A stretch of 64,000 nucleotides of DNA from Cristatella mucedo (taxonomy: Eukaryota; Bryozoa; Phylactolaemata; Cristatellidae): positions 1,269,001 through 1,333,000 of the forward strand of contig WPIO01000038.1 of assembly GCA_009760855.2 (NCBI GenBank), given 5' to 3'. Below the pieces are notes generated by a model. It was given only the letters and a program-made list of their open reading frames with translations. It made no database searches and had not been told where the DNA came from. Within the stretch, counting starts at the first letter, position 1. Each line of letters begins with the position of its first letter. Shown one piece after another: positions 55,150 to 64,000 of this stretch. A program made the translations under genes and the position numbers.

Positions 55150-56090
55150 TTTCCATTCTCCATAGAATGTCATGTTTAACTCGAAAAGAAAGAAAAAAAT
55201 AGGGACAGTTCAATCCTAACTCAGATATAAGTCAAGTATTCAAACCAAGGCCCAAGGAAATTCCAAAAGGTTTCGTTAATATAGTTGCACCTAATGAAAA
55301 TCTTCAGGCAGATATTTTGAATATGCCAAATAATTCTGGATATAAATATGCTTTGAGTGTAATTGATGTTGCTAGTAGATATAAAGATTCAAGACCACTT
55401 AAAACGAAGTCCTCTAAATAAGTAACACAAGCAATAACAGATATTGATAGAAAAGGTCCTTTAAAATGGTCAAACAAGATAACAATAGATCCAGGATCAG
55501 AGTTCAAAGAAGAGTTCGCAAAAGAAATGAAAATACATGAAACCCGTGTTATACAAGGTACTAATAAAAAAGTGTTGCATTAGTTGAAAGAATGAATCGA
55601 ACAGCAGCTGAAAGAGCATGTATTGCACAATATGAAAAGAAATTAGAAAGTGTGAATAAACGAGATTATGTTAGAAACAAAAAATGAATTGATAATTTAC
55701 CTAAGATTATTGATTATCTAAATAATAGTATTTCAAGTACAACTGGTGAAAAACCTGCTAAAACAATCAAAAAGAAATAGCAAAACTAAAGAAACCAAAA
55801 TACAATAGAGAAGTAGGAGAGAACAAGAAAAAAATTATTAGAACTTGGAACAACTGTTCAATATTTACTAGAACCAGGTGAAGGGGAAGATGAAAGAAGT
55901 AGACGAGCAACGGATCCAATATGTAGTTTGACTATAATAATAATAATAATATTGCACTTGATAAAGCGCCCTCAGAGAACTTAATCTCTTTCTAGGCGCT
56001 TTACATTTGTTAGAATAATGGTAATGAAAGACAAACCAGTTAGTTTTTGGGTAAATCACGCTAAGAGAAGTTTTTTAAGAGAAGTTGCAA
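55150..56090 (+). pseudogene. DDE integrase (Polinton type), broken
   Basis: The catalytic core is readable: a first-Asp block LQADILNM (about 55300-55325), the strand block YALSVIDVASRYKDSRPLKT, an in-frame stop near 55420, a second-Asp block ITIDPGSEFKEEF, and after a one-base frame change near 55571 the third-acid helix ALVERMNRTAAERA. A C-terminal SH3-like block YLLEPGEGEDERSRRATDPI follows at about 55860. A LINE tail (55930-56012) then splits it from a final VMKDKPVSFWVNHAKRSFLR block (about 56020-56085). Polinton integrases are related to retroviral ones and act on the terminal repeats. It cannot be functional here. Confidence 0.78.
55930..56012 (-). mobile_element. LINE tail inserted in the integrase-like gene (3)
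   Basis: ataataataataatattgca, gcgccctcagagaacttaat and ctttctaggcgctttacatt: about 80 bp, reverse orientation, between two coding blocks of the integrase. Confidence 0.88.
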
Positions 56091-56149
56091 GTGATTAAGC
56101 AAGATTAAACTTACAGAAATTCTCTCGTTTAAATTAAAACAAGGTAATC

Positions 56150-56557
56150 ATGTCTCAAGATTTAGATCCATCTGTGTTATCTTATTAATCAACTACTATT
56201 CCATCAAATTCTTCCTCATTTATCTTATTGTCATCCAAAGCATCAACAATCTTTGAAACTAAATTAAGATTTGATTGAACATTGGAACGTTTCTTCTTTC
56301 AATTTGAGATATAGTATTATCAATTGAAAGTAACATAGTTGCTACTCCACCTAAAACAGTAACTAAGTGAGATAGTTCACCATAAATTAAAACGAAAGCA
56401 CTTTTGAAACAGTTATTGCAGGAGTTAGTAAAATACCAAGGAATTAAATAAAGTACTTAACTCTTACTAATTTACTCAAACAACCAACAATCCTTTAATT
56501 GTCTAACAAGATTCGATTGTATTTATCATTTGCAAATTTTGTTCTTAGATCCAACAT
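56150..56557 (-). pseudogene. Minus-strand Polinton-like frame A, decayed
   Basis: From ATG at 56557 the frame reads MLDLRTKFANDKYNRILLDN, then a stop. Hydrophobic coding traces continue to about 56180 in shifting frames. Not recognised. Confidence 0.35.
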
Positions 56558-56569
56558 GATTGTACTATA

Positions 56570-57077
56570 TTAATTATTTAATTTCCTATAACAAACCTTT
56601 TTTTTAATTCTATGTAATATATCTTTAAGGGGACCTGAACATTTGCAAATATGTGAAGAGAATGTTGCTTTCTCTATATCAATAATAAAACTATCATCAT
56701 CATCAGTTATTTCCAACCTTTCTAGAACATCAAAAATTAATTCAGTTTCATTTGGGATTTCAAGTAAGAAAGTTTTTGGGTTTGGATTAATTAGAATTTA
56801 AGAACCAATATAAATTATCAAGTTGTTGATATTTAACCAAAATGAGTAGTAGCAAGTTTATGTCTTCTAAACATACTAAAACCTCTTTCTACTTTTATAT
56901 TACATTCATCCTTCAACAAATCTCTAGCAGTCAAAAAAAAACTAAGCAAGATCCAACGACTTCTCTTCTATAGAAAGTTTCAGCAATAACATCTAGAACT
57001 GTTATTACAACATCATCTAATTTTTGTAGAGATAGATAATAATTCTTTATAAAAGAGGATTCCTTTAATCCTGACAT
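56570..57077 (-). pseudogene. Minus-strand Polinton-like frame B, decayed
   Basis: ATG at 57077 opens MSGLKESSFIKNYYLSLQKL for about 45 codons. After stops, a second open stretch (about 56795-56580) reads KTFLLEIPNETELIFDVLER and an acidic patch followed by CKCSGPLKD. Not recognised. It starts just inside the right terminal repeat and runs toward the middle of the element. Confidence 0.4.
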
Positions 57078-57169
57078 CTTATAATATGTGAAATTTATGT
57101 TTAAAAAAATTGCAAATATTTACTATTATAATCGGATGAAAACAGCAGAAGTTTTAAATTCATATTGTA

Positions 57170-57295
57170 TGCAAATGTCATGGATGAAACTTAACGGGAA
57201 ATACTCGAGTGAAAACCGGAGCGAATGAGTGTTCTCGTTAGAGAACGCGAATGAGCGAATGTTTTTGGTACAAGATTTCCAAAGGAAAGTTTCAG
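57170..57295 (-). repeat. Right terminal inverted repeat
   Basis: The reverse complement reads gctgaaactttcctttggaa and matches the left repeat. It contains the palindrome gttctc-gtta-gagaac (plus strand) and 'gagcgaatga' repeats. Confidence 0.85.
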
Positions 57296-57300
57296 CCGGG

Positions 57301-58290
57301 GCATTTATAGACAACATACCTCGCTCCGCTTCCGGTTAACTTATGTGTCCCCTACCCAATTCTTTTTGGCTAGTCCGCCGGCTACGGGTTGCTCTAGGTG
57401 CCCTAGTCAGATCCACTAAGGCAAAGGCTTGTATCGCGGCTAGCCTGAGAGCTGCTCCAGTGCACTTTTACTAGTTAATAAAACTTTCTCAACTCGATAT
57501 GCCTGCTAGCATGTGTTTTTTACATGTCTTCTGTGGTGGAGCTTTTTTGCAGCAATTTATTAACAAAGTGAGGGGGCACCATTTGAAGCTTTGTCCTCTG
57601 GCGCAGAAAAGTCTCACCATGCCTCTGTCCTAGCCGTAATATATTTCAGGAGCGGCGATTATGAAATATCTTGTCAGTCATCTTCTGGCTGATTTAGCAC
57701 GCCACCGTTTCAGTCGGTAAGCTCACGCTAAGCAGCGGCGGCGCGCTGGATTCGCCAGGCAACGCTTAGCCCCCCACCGCTAATTCCGTTAGCGGCGGCT
57801 CTGCGTGAGTATCGCTTGTTCATTCTACTGCCGGATCGATTCCCTTCGATGCGGTCTTTTTTCTGGTTTATTACGAACCGCTGTCAGGTCTCCGACTGCC
57901 ATTCTCAAGGACTAGAGCCTAACCTCCGTGGTGGGACGTGGGGCTCAGTGCCCATAGCCTAAACTCCATTTCTTGCTACCGTGCTAGCTTTTGCCTACGG
58001 AACGATCTTCCGTCCTATGCTGCCGATGCCTTGGAATTATCCCCGTATTGCACAAACACCGGGTCCCGCTCTGCGTTTCGCCGACTGCCCGGTCTGCCGA
58101 CGTCAGTGGTCGCGGGCAGTGGCGAACGGGCTCTGAAGAGGGGCGACCTGACGGCTGGCGCTTATGAGCAGGCTGGGGGGGGCGTGAGAGAGTTTGCGCG
58201 GGCCCATCTGGGCTGACCTCTGGGCTGCCGCCAGGCGTCGGTAGGCCGGCTGCTGGTGCTGTCGGTGGGGCCTGCCGGCCGGCTGGCGCC
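57301..58290. other. Sequence right of the Polinton-like element, unassigned
   Basis: GC content returns to the local level immediately after 57300. Overlapping short frames exist at 57938-58325, without recognisable motif. Confidence 0.4.
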
Positions 58291-58295
58291 GGTAA

Positions 58296-58450
58296 ATAAT
58301 CATAATAATAATAACAATAATGCACTTGATAAAGCGCCCACAGAGAACTCGATCTCTTTCTAGGCGCTTTACATTTGCTGCAAAGGGAAATGCAATGGAA
58401 TGGTGAGTAATATCATGCTTGATAAACCACATGAATAACATGGTTGGGGG
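58296..58450 (-). mobile_element. LINE tail fragment
   Basis: ataataataacaataatgca, the gcgcccacagagaactcgat tail and 'tttgctgcaaagggaaatg' through to 'aacatggttgggggt'. Confidence 0.85.
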
Positions 58451-58454
58451 TAAA

Positions 58455-58666
58455 GGCGCCGGGTCGAATTCTACCCGGGGACGGAGGCTGTTGAGGTCGC
58501 GGCTAAAGCGGCTGCAATCTTGGCGAAATTTTGCCAATTCGAGAGTTGACGTATGCTCAGAAGCACGTTGCTTAGCCATCGCGGAAACGCACGTGTAACG
58601 TGTCCACCGTGTTAGTGCGCGTGCTCCGACCGCGGTTTGAGAGAGGCCACGTTCTCGGCTAGCCAT
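58455..58666 (-). CDS. Candidate first exon or short coding remnant
   Basis: The minus strand is open from ATG at 58666 (or 58579: MAKQRASEHTSTLELAKFRQ) down to the LINE junction near 58455, ending RFSRDLNSLRPRVEFDP. Charged, protein-like composition in GC-rich sequence. No family recognised. The LINE insertion may have cut it. Confidence 0.25.
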
Positions 58667-58869
58667 CTATACGTAGGATCCGTGCACTGGCAATGTCCTA
58701 CTCCGTGCATCCATACTCGCTTGCAGCGCTTTCGCTTATTCACAATCTGCAGTAGATTCATGTTGCCCTTTGCGTTCAACATCGTGGCGTCGAGGCAAAG
58801 TTCGTACCGCCTATTTGGCTAGCTTGCTTACTTCGTCGCACTGAACTGCGTCTCGCAAAGCGCCGAACT

Positions 58870-59078
58870 AAAAGGAGGGGGTAGGGTATTTCCCTCAGGA
58901 AATAACCTCTACGGGGGGCTGATACCCGGATAAGAGCCTCGGTTTCGCGCCGCTTCTTAACGATCTTGGCGGGATTCGCGACACCGAAAGACGGAGAGTG
59001 GGGTATTTCCCTAGGAAAAAAACCCGTCCCAGGGTCCACTGCCCAGGCACTGGCTGAACCTCGATTTGGCGCCATGTC
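58870..59078. repeat. Two degenerate tandem units, period about 117 bp
   Basis: Unit 1 has gggtatttccctcaggaaat and 'gagcctcggtttcgcgcc'. Unit 2 has ggggtatttccctaggaaaa and 'gaacctcgatttggcgcc'. Corresponding points are 58885 and 59002. Confidence 0.7.
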
Positions 59079-59488
59079 GTTGACGAGGCGGCGGGTTTCG
59101 GGAGCCGCTGTATCCGTGTCCGTCGCTCCTAGTCATTTGAAGCTTCAACTCAAAGACGAGGACTTTTATACAACTTTGAACAAGTAGAGGTCAACACTCG
59201 CCCGCAGTTCACGCAATCTTGGAGAGCCTCTTCGGATCGACGCAAAATCTAACCGAGGCTCGCTGCTGCCCGCTAGCAGCCCGGTTCATTACGACGTTTC
59301 CTCAAGCCGAGAGCTCGTCCAACTAACATCGTTTCAGCGAAGCAGCATTGAGAGGTCAGCGAAATAAGTCTGAAGGTATAGATTTCTTTACAGCGCTGTA
59401 TTAAGGGCGTCGCTTATATCATGTGTCCGCAAGAGGCTAATAAGATGGTCGGCATTGATGGTGAACTAGATGACCGCCTTCGCTTACT
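59074..59488 (+). CDS. Candidate gene, first exons
   Basis: An ATG at 59074 (gccATGt) opens about 37 codons (MSLTRRRVSGAAVSVSVAPS, then HLKLQLKDEDFYTTLNK). A possible donor is AACAA|gtagag near 59184. A second candidate exon, 59394-59488, has a good acceptor (tttctttacag) and donor (TTACT|gtaagt). It is open in one frame (CIKGVAYIMCPQEANKMVGI). The phases of the two do not join directly, so an exon is missing or one boundary is wrong. No family recognised. Confidence 0.28.
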
Positions 59489-59899
59489 GTAAGTACTCTT
59501 CAGTTTCGCCTTGAGAATTGCTATCCTTACTCTTCGAGTTCATGGTACGGGAGGATGTCAGTGCCACTGTGAAGGTCTACTTACCACCAGAATATCAGTG
59601 AAACTGAATGTAGGACGCTTTGGCTCTGGCAATAAAGTGTGCCCATTTGCGTGAAGAAATGCTGAGTGCGACAGGAGTGCTAATTGGAGCCGTCGCTGAA
59701 TGAGGTATTAAGCAGCCAGTGATGAGAGATCGGCCCGCCAATAATGGCACCAGTCAGCATCCATCGTAGCCAGCATTTAGACGGCCAGGAGTGAAAACCT
59801 AGTAAAGACCAGTCCTCGTGCCGAAACCGACGTTGCACGATTAAACCGTCAGCTGTAATTATGCATACCGACTTCATTCAAACGTTCAAGGATTGACAA

Positions 59900-60650
59900 T
59901 TCAGCAACTGACGAGCACTTGTTTATCCTCATTAAAGCACGGAGCAAATACAGCTCAGTTGCCAGCGCCAACCGGAATCTATTTTCGTCGCTTTACCCAC
60001 GTGACCGGGCTCGGTGTCTCCCAGCACCAAGCTGCTTCAGCGCTTCTGCAGACTCGCAACTCGCCTCGGCGTTGCCCGAAACAGAACTGCCCTCTCAGCG
60101 CTCAAGGTCCAGTAATTTAGCTGAAGCTGTGTCTACATAAATCCATGCTGTATCCTAAAAGCATCCATGCCCACCGTACATATCAGGGGCCAATACCCGG
60201 CCGAAATGTCAACCGGCCGTCGAGCAGCCGAAAGTCGATCGACAACGTCAAAGGGCTTTAGGTCCTACTTCACTAAGAAGACAGCAAAGTATGTATGTGA
60301 GCTAGAAGTAATGTGGATGCCACGGACCGGAATCGCCTCTGCAGTATCTCTGTATAGATGGAGAATAGCTCTGGATTAAGCACGGACCCGTGCAGAACTC
60401 GACAGGTGGCTGATCTGGTGGATAAGACTTGCTATCCATGTGACAAGGATAGGCCACGAGGGGAAAGACAGACTATAGACCAATCATGAGCTACGTTGAC
60501 CATAATGTCAGTTTTCAATCGCCTGCTGTGATCGAGTGTCAAATGCTGGCGAAAGATATTAAAGAACCGTAAGAGTTTCCATTACCAATACTATTGCTAC
60601 AAAGAATATCATTGGTCACACGGACGAGACGAGTCAGTCGAATGGTGTCA
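59900..60650 (-). mobile_element. Degraded LINE RT fragment
   Basis: 'tgtatagatggagaatagctctggattaag' and 'acccgtgcagaact' parallel the reverse VPQGS-encoding region at 13738-13790. Frames are lost. Confidence 0.4.
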
Positions 60651-62530
60651 CTTGAATGTCAATCGAAATTGTTGTGGTAAATAATTATTGTCTAAGAATC
60701 AGACAAAAATTATTGACCACGAAAATTTAGAACAATTTGGGCGAAGGATTTTTTTTATCTGCTAGCCTAGCTTACTTTTCGTGTTTGTGGCATCAGCAAT
60801 GCAAACATGGTAAATAAGTCAACAGCTAAGTTTACATATTTCAAATGGAACCACCGAAGCTAGAAAGAGTGCTTTGCAACATTTCTCGTGGATGCCGATA
60901 AAAGAGCAAGTTTCCACTGTGGAAAATACCGCTGCAGCTGCTCTGTGGGTGCACAGAGCTTGGACTTGGAGTTGGATCTCTTGATGGCTGTGCTTACCCG
61001 AGTCCCATTACCTGATCATGTACCATATCATACTTGCTGCCATTGGATTTCATTGTGTGCCACAAGTTCACTCGTCTGCTTTAAATCTGCGTCTTGTCTG
61101 TCGATCATGCCTTTTTAGACTCAGATCTTGTAGTCACAATGATTTCATGCACACAGTTTGTGCAGCCCATCGTATATCTATTGTCGGTGCATGCAGTAAC
61201 CTATGCGAGGAGTGACCAGTCAAGCGTCGCGAGGCTGCCTGGAATTGCCCTGCAGCTAGCATGGCTTGTCTGGGGCTGCGTGCGTTCGAGCAGCATTGCA
61301 TAGTTAGTACACGATTGACTTTAGATTTAATTAAAGCAAGCCATGAATAAAATCAGTGCATTTTTTGACAGGTGAGCCTGCACGCGTAAAGGTAATGGCG
61401 CGTTTTGCACGACGTTTACAAGCATTAACCTTGATGTGTATATTTGTTCGTGTTCTGTTCAATCAGTTGCTACCTTTTATCTGTGGGAATAGGCTGGACA
61501 GATATTTAACTGTTGAATGTCACTCTCAAAGCACGTTATTCTGATTCTAGCATGTGTACTTTTGGGCAGTATTTGATCTGTAAATGCTTCTATTCTGCTG
61601 TCTCACAGCTCCAGTTTTGCAAGCTATTAGAATTGCTACTGCCTGAAATACTATCGTTAGGTGCAGGGAAAAGTTTGGGCCAATAACTTGAATGGCTGTT
61701 ATTCTCGTTTGCCTTTGCCGGTTTGTGACCACAGGGATGTAAACTTGGTTAATGAGACAACTGCTAAGTTTGTATGTTATAACCAGAGTCATCTCAGTTT
61801 TCCTACATGCTTGCCTTCTCAAAGGAAAAATAGTTTCTTGGCGGTCTCCTAAAGATAAGACTGAACCCCATAAAGTCAAGTAGTCGTGCTAGTCATACTA
61901 ATCCACACCTTCCCTACTGTGACCTAGTTGAGCAGCCGAAAGTCAATCGGGATGCCTGCCTACACCAGCCACCTGGAGAAAAAAATTAGTTGGTGGACCG
62001 TCAAGATTACTGGCCATCAATCCATTACAGTAGGCCTCTTTGTACTTGCTAAGAGCTGCCCAAGGCCGAACTCTGACGCAGCACTTCCTAATTGGGGGAC
62101 CTTTTTTGCCATGTGCCACTTAACTGTAAAAAGTAGCTGATTTATCACGTGGCAGTAAGCTTTCGCTAATCGTGTGTCCAGCAATTCATTTATATGCTGC
62201 AATACTCGAAGTACGTGACTACAGTCGTCATGTGGGAGCATGCTGGACTGGGAGATTTTCAGAAAAATTGGGTAAGGACTCTATCTGGGCATCATCGCTC
62301 GGCATTAGATATTCTCTCTGCTGTTATAATCTTTTAACCTTATAGCAATAGGCTTAGAGTTTTTACGCCAGCTGCTTCTGCTGCTGCTCGTCTGCTGCAG
62401 CTCTCTGCTGCCCTCTAGCCAAACAAGCAGGCAAATGCACTATTTCGGGCATCACTTCGATCAGGAGGGCTGCTGCATCACAAGTGTCGGTCGCATCTAG
62501 CCGCTGCTGACTATTCCAAGCAGGCATCAC
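60650..62530. other. Unassigned, possibly an old internal duplication
   Basis: Bases about 60765-60845 and 61690-61780 share 'gcaaacatggtaaataagtcaacagctaagttta' / 'gtaaacttggttaatgagacaactgctaagtttg' patterns. No gene recognised. Short open frames only. Confidence 0.35.
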
Positions 62531-62539
62531 TTACAAGTG

Positions 62540-62990
62540 ATAGTAATAACGATAATACATTTGATGCAGTGCCCTCAGAGAACTCGATCTCTTTCTAGGC
62601 ACCTCCATTTGCTGCAAAGGAAGCAAAATCGAATAGTTGTAGCATGCTCAAAGACAGCATGCAAAACATGGTTTGAGGTGACATGCACAGGGTCAGCATG
62701 CAAGTATGTTCAGTGGCAGCATACACAGTGTAATCATGCATACAACACAAAGGACGAATCATATAAACCCACTAAAGGCATTGATAATTATATGCATTTT
62801 TTTTTTTCTTTCTAAATGTGGTCACGTCAGGGGATGTCGTACCCAAAGTCGGAAGTGAGCTCAATGCTTCGGGAGCATAGGAATTAAAGGCACGGTTTTC
62901 AAAGGATTTGAGGTTCGTACGAGATATAGGTAAACGATTAGATTCCGAAAAAAGTCACTATGACTCTCTAGGATCTGCAACTCAGAAGCC
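62540..62990 (-). mobile_element. LINE 3' fragment, diverged
   Basis: Tail gtgccctcagagaactcgat and 'tttgctgcaaaggaag', then the region up to 'gattccgaaaaaagt'. More diverged than the next copy. Confidence 0.8.
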
Positions 62991-63040
62991 GAGCCATAGC
63001 TATTAGAGAGTCGCAGGGTTCCTGCGAGTTTGGAACCGTG

Positions 63041-63520
63041 AAGTAATAATAATAATAATAATTCACTTAATAAAGCCCCCTCAGAGAACTTGATCTCTCT
63101 CTAGGCGCTTTACATTTGCTGTAAAGTGAAATGCAATGGAATGGTAAGTAAAATCATGCTTGAAAAAAACAAACGAAATGAATAATATGGTTAGGGGTGA
63201 CATGCACAGGGTCAGCATGCAAATGTGGTTAGTGGCAGCATGCACAGTGTCAGCACGCATAAGCACATCAAGGACGAATCACAGGGACCCACTAAATGCT
63301 GTCCTAAATAGGTGTGTTTTTAGGTTCCTTTTTAATGTAGTCATGTCAGGGGATGTTCTGACGCAGGTCGGGAGGGAGTTCCAGGCTTTGGGAGCATATG
63401 AACTAAATGCACGGTCTCCAAAGGATTTGAGGTTTGTATGAGGTATTTCTAGACTGTTGGGTTCCGAAAAGCGGGTGGTAGGATGCTTGGCCTGATGGGG
63501 TAGTATATCTGACAGTAGAG
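63041..63520 (-). mobile_element. LINE 3' fragment
   Basis: A TAATAATAAT tract, tail ccccctcagagaacttgatc, the ggagttccaggctttgggag region, breaking off near 'tagtatatctgacagtagagg'. Confidence 0.85.
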
Positions 63521-64000
63521 GATCGGCACTCTAATAAATTCGTTTTCAGACAAAATGAGGCCTTAATTTGGCAGCAGTGTAGCTGACATACGTTGCACTG
63601 GCAATCAAATTGAAAAAGAGCTGACACGGTTGGATAGCACAAAGTCTATTGAGAGCTATGCTGCGGCTGTGCAAGCATGTGGCCCGAGGCTGAGTCAGGA
63701 TTTTCACCTGGAGGAAGCAAGACATGTGAGGGGTGGCCCATGTCAATGCCTGCTATCGGAGGGGGCAAATGCCCACCGCCCTCTAGCTTCGTCACTTTTA
63801 TGAGGCGTCTTTTTCACGATTCCAGCAAGTGGCCTCGTGCTGACAGTGAAACATTTGTAAAACTTTGCCAACAGATTGCTTTTTGGCATATGAACCCTTG
63901 TTATTTACTGTTTTGAGCAGCTCCTAAGGCTACTTCTAGATTTTGTGTCGGTCTGACTTGACTGCAGGCGACGTTTGAAACAAATGTGCAACTGGTCCGT
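63521..64000. other. Window end, nothing assigned
   Basis: An open plus-strand frame (63677-63916) has no recognisable motif. Confidence 0.35.

Larger units (their letters stand above)
49320..57300 (+). mobile_element. Decayed Polinton/Maverick (adintovirus-like) element
   Basis: The island is distinctly AT-rich compared with both flanks and is bounded by inverted repeats (49332-49455 and 57170-57295). It encodes capsid-like, penton-like, fibre-like and DDE-integrase-like remnants on the plus strand, and other frames on the minus strand at 54841-55119 and 56150-57077. Integrase plus double-jelly-roll-type capsid plus terminal inverted repeats is the signature of Polintons. Autonomous Polintons are usually 15-20 kb and carry polymerase B, an FtsK-type ATPase and a protease; none was recognised here. 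Three LINE insertions lie inside. All main genes are broken by stops or frame changes, so it is a dead copy. A 6-bp target duplication could not be fixed. Confidence 0.8.

Noticed and set aside
49305-57312. A target-site duplication flanking the Polinton-like element
   Set aside because: The outer 12 bp of the terminal repeats are diverged, so the exact tips are uncertain. No convincing 6-bp direct repeat could be fixed.

Overview
This is animal nuclear DNA, almost certainly from an invertebrate. It has split genes with GT-AG introns, CR1/L2-type non-LTR retrotransposon debris in most of the window, two tRNA-derived SINE-like families, and long (GA)n, (CA)n and (TA)n microsatellites. The species cannot be named from the sequence.

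Host genes. Bases 81-7024 (+) hold the 3' part of a lysosomal serine carboxypeptidase (cathepsin A / CTSA type): seven exons with the catalytic Asp and His; the exons with the catalytic Ser lie before the window. Tail to tail with it, 24456-7756 (-), is a complete TRIP13/PCH2 AAA+ ATPase. All ten coding exons can be placed with phase-compatible splice sites, giving 436 codons plus stop. A third gene, not recognised, runs on the minus strand from 41830 to at least 35233: a Ser/Pro/Lys-rich first exon, an RS-repeat exon and a Lys/Ser-rich exon, all in compatible phase. Two weaker candidate genes diverge around 58.6-59.5 kb.

Mobile DNA. One CR1/L2-like LINE family supplies more than 15 truncated copies, nearly all ending in the same tail plus a (TAA/ATT)n tract. 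One SINE family carries a LINE-like tail. Other relics are a Tc1/mariner transposase (about 11.75-12.1 kb), an LTR-retrotransposon gag/protease with an internal duplication (33.0-34.7 kb), an R2/NeSL-like LINE 3' end (39.36-40.33 kb), and a hAT (ZMYM/DUF4371-like) transposase (46.5-48.2 kb).

The most interesting region is an AT-rich island at about 49.32-57.30 kb, bounded by roughly 125-bp terminal inverted repeats. Inside are a broken major-capsid-like gene, a minor-capsid/penton-like gene, a fibre-like motif, a DDE integrase relic, a CxxC zinc-motif ORF and other unassigned ORFs. This is a decayed Polinton/Maverick (adintovirus-like) element of only about 8 kb. No polymerase B, packaging ATPase or protease was found in it. 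Three later insertions of the local LINE family lie inside it, one of them within the integrase gene.
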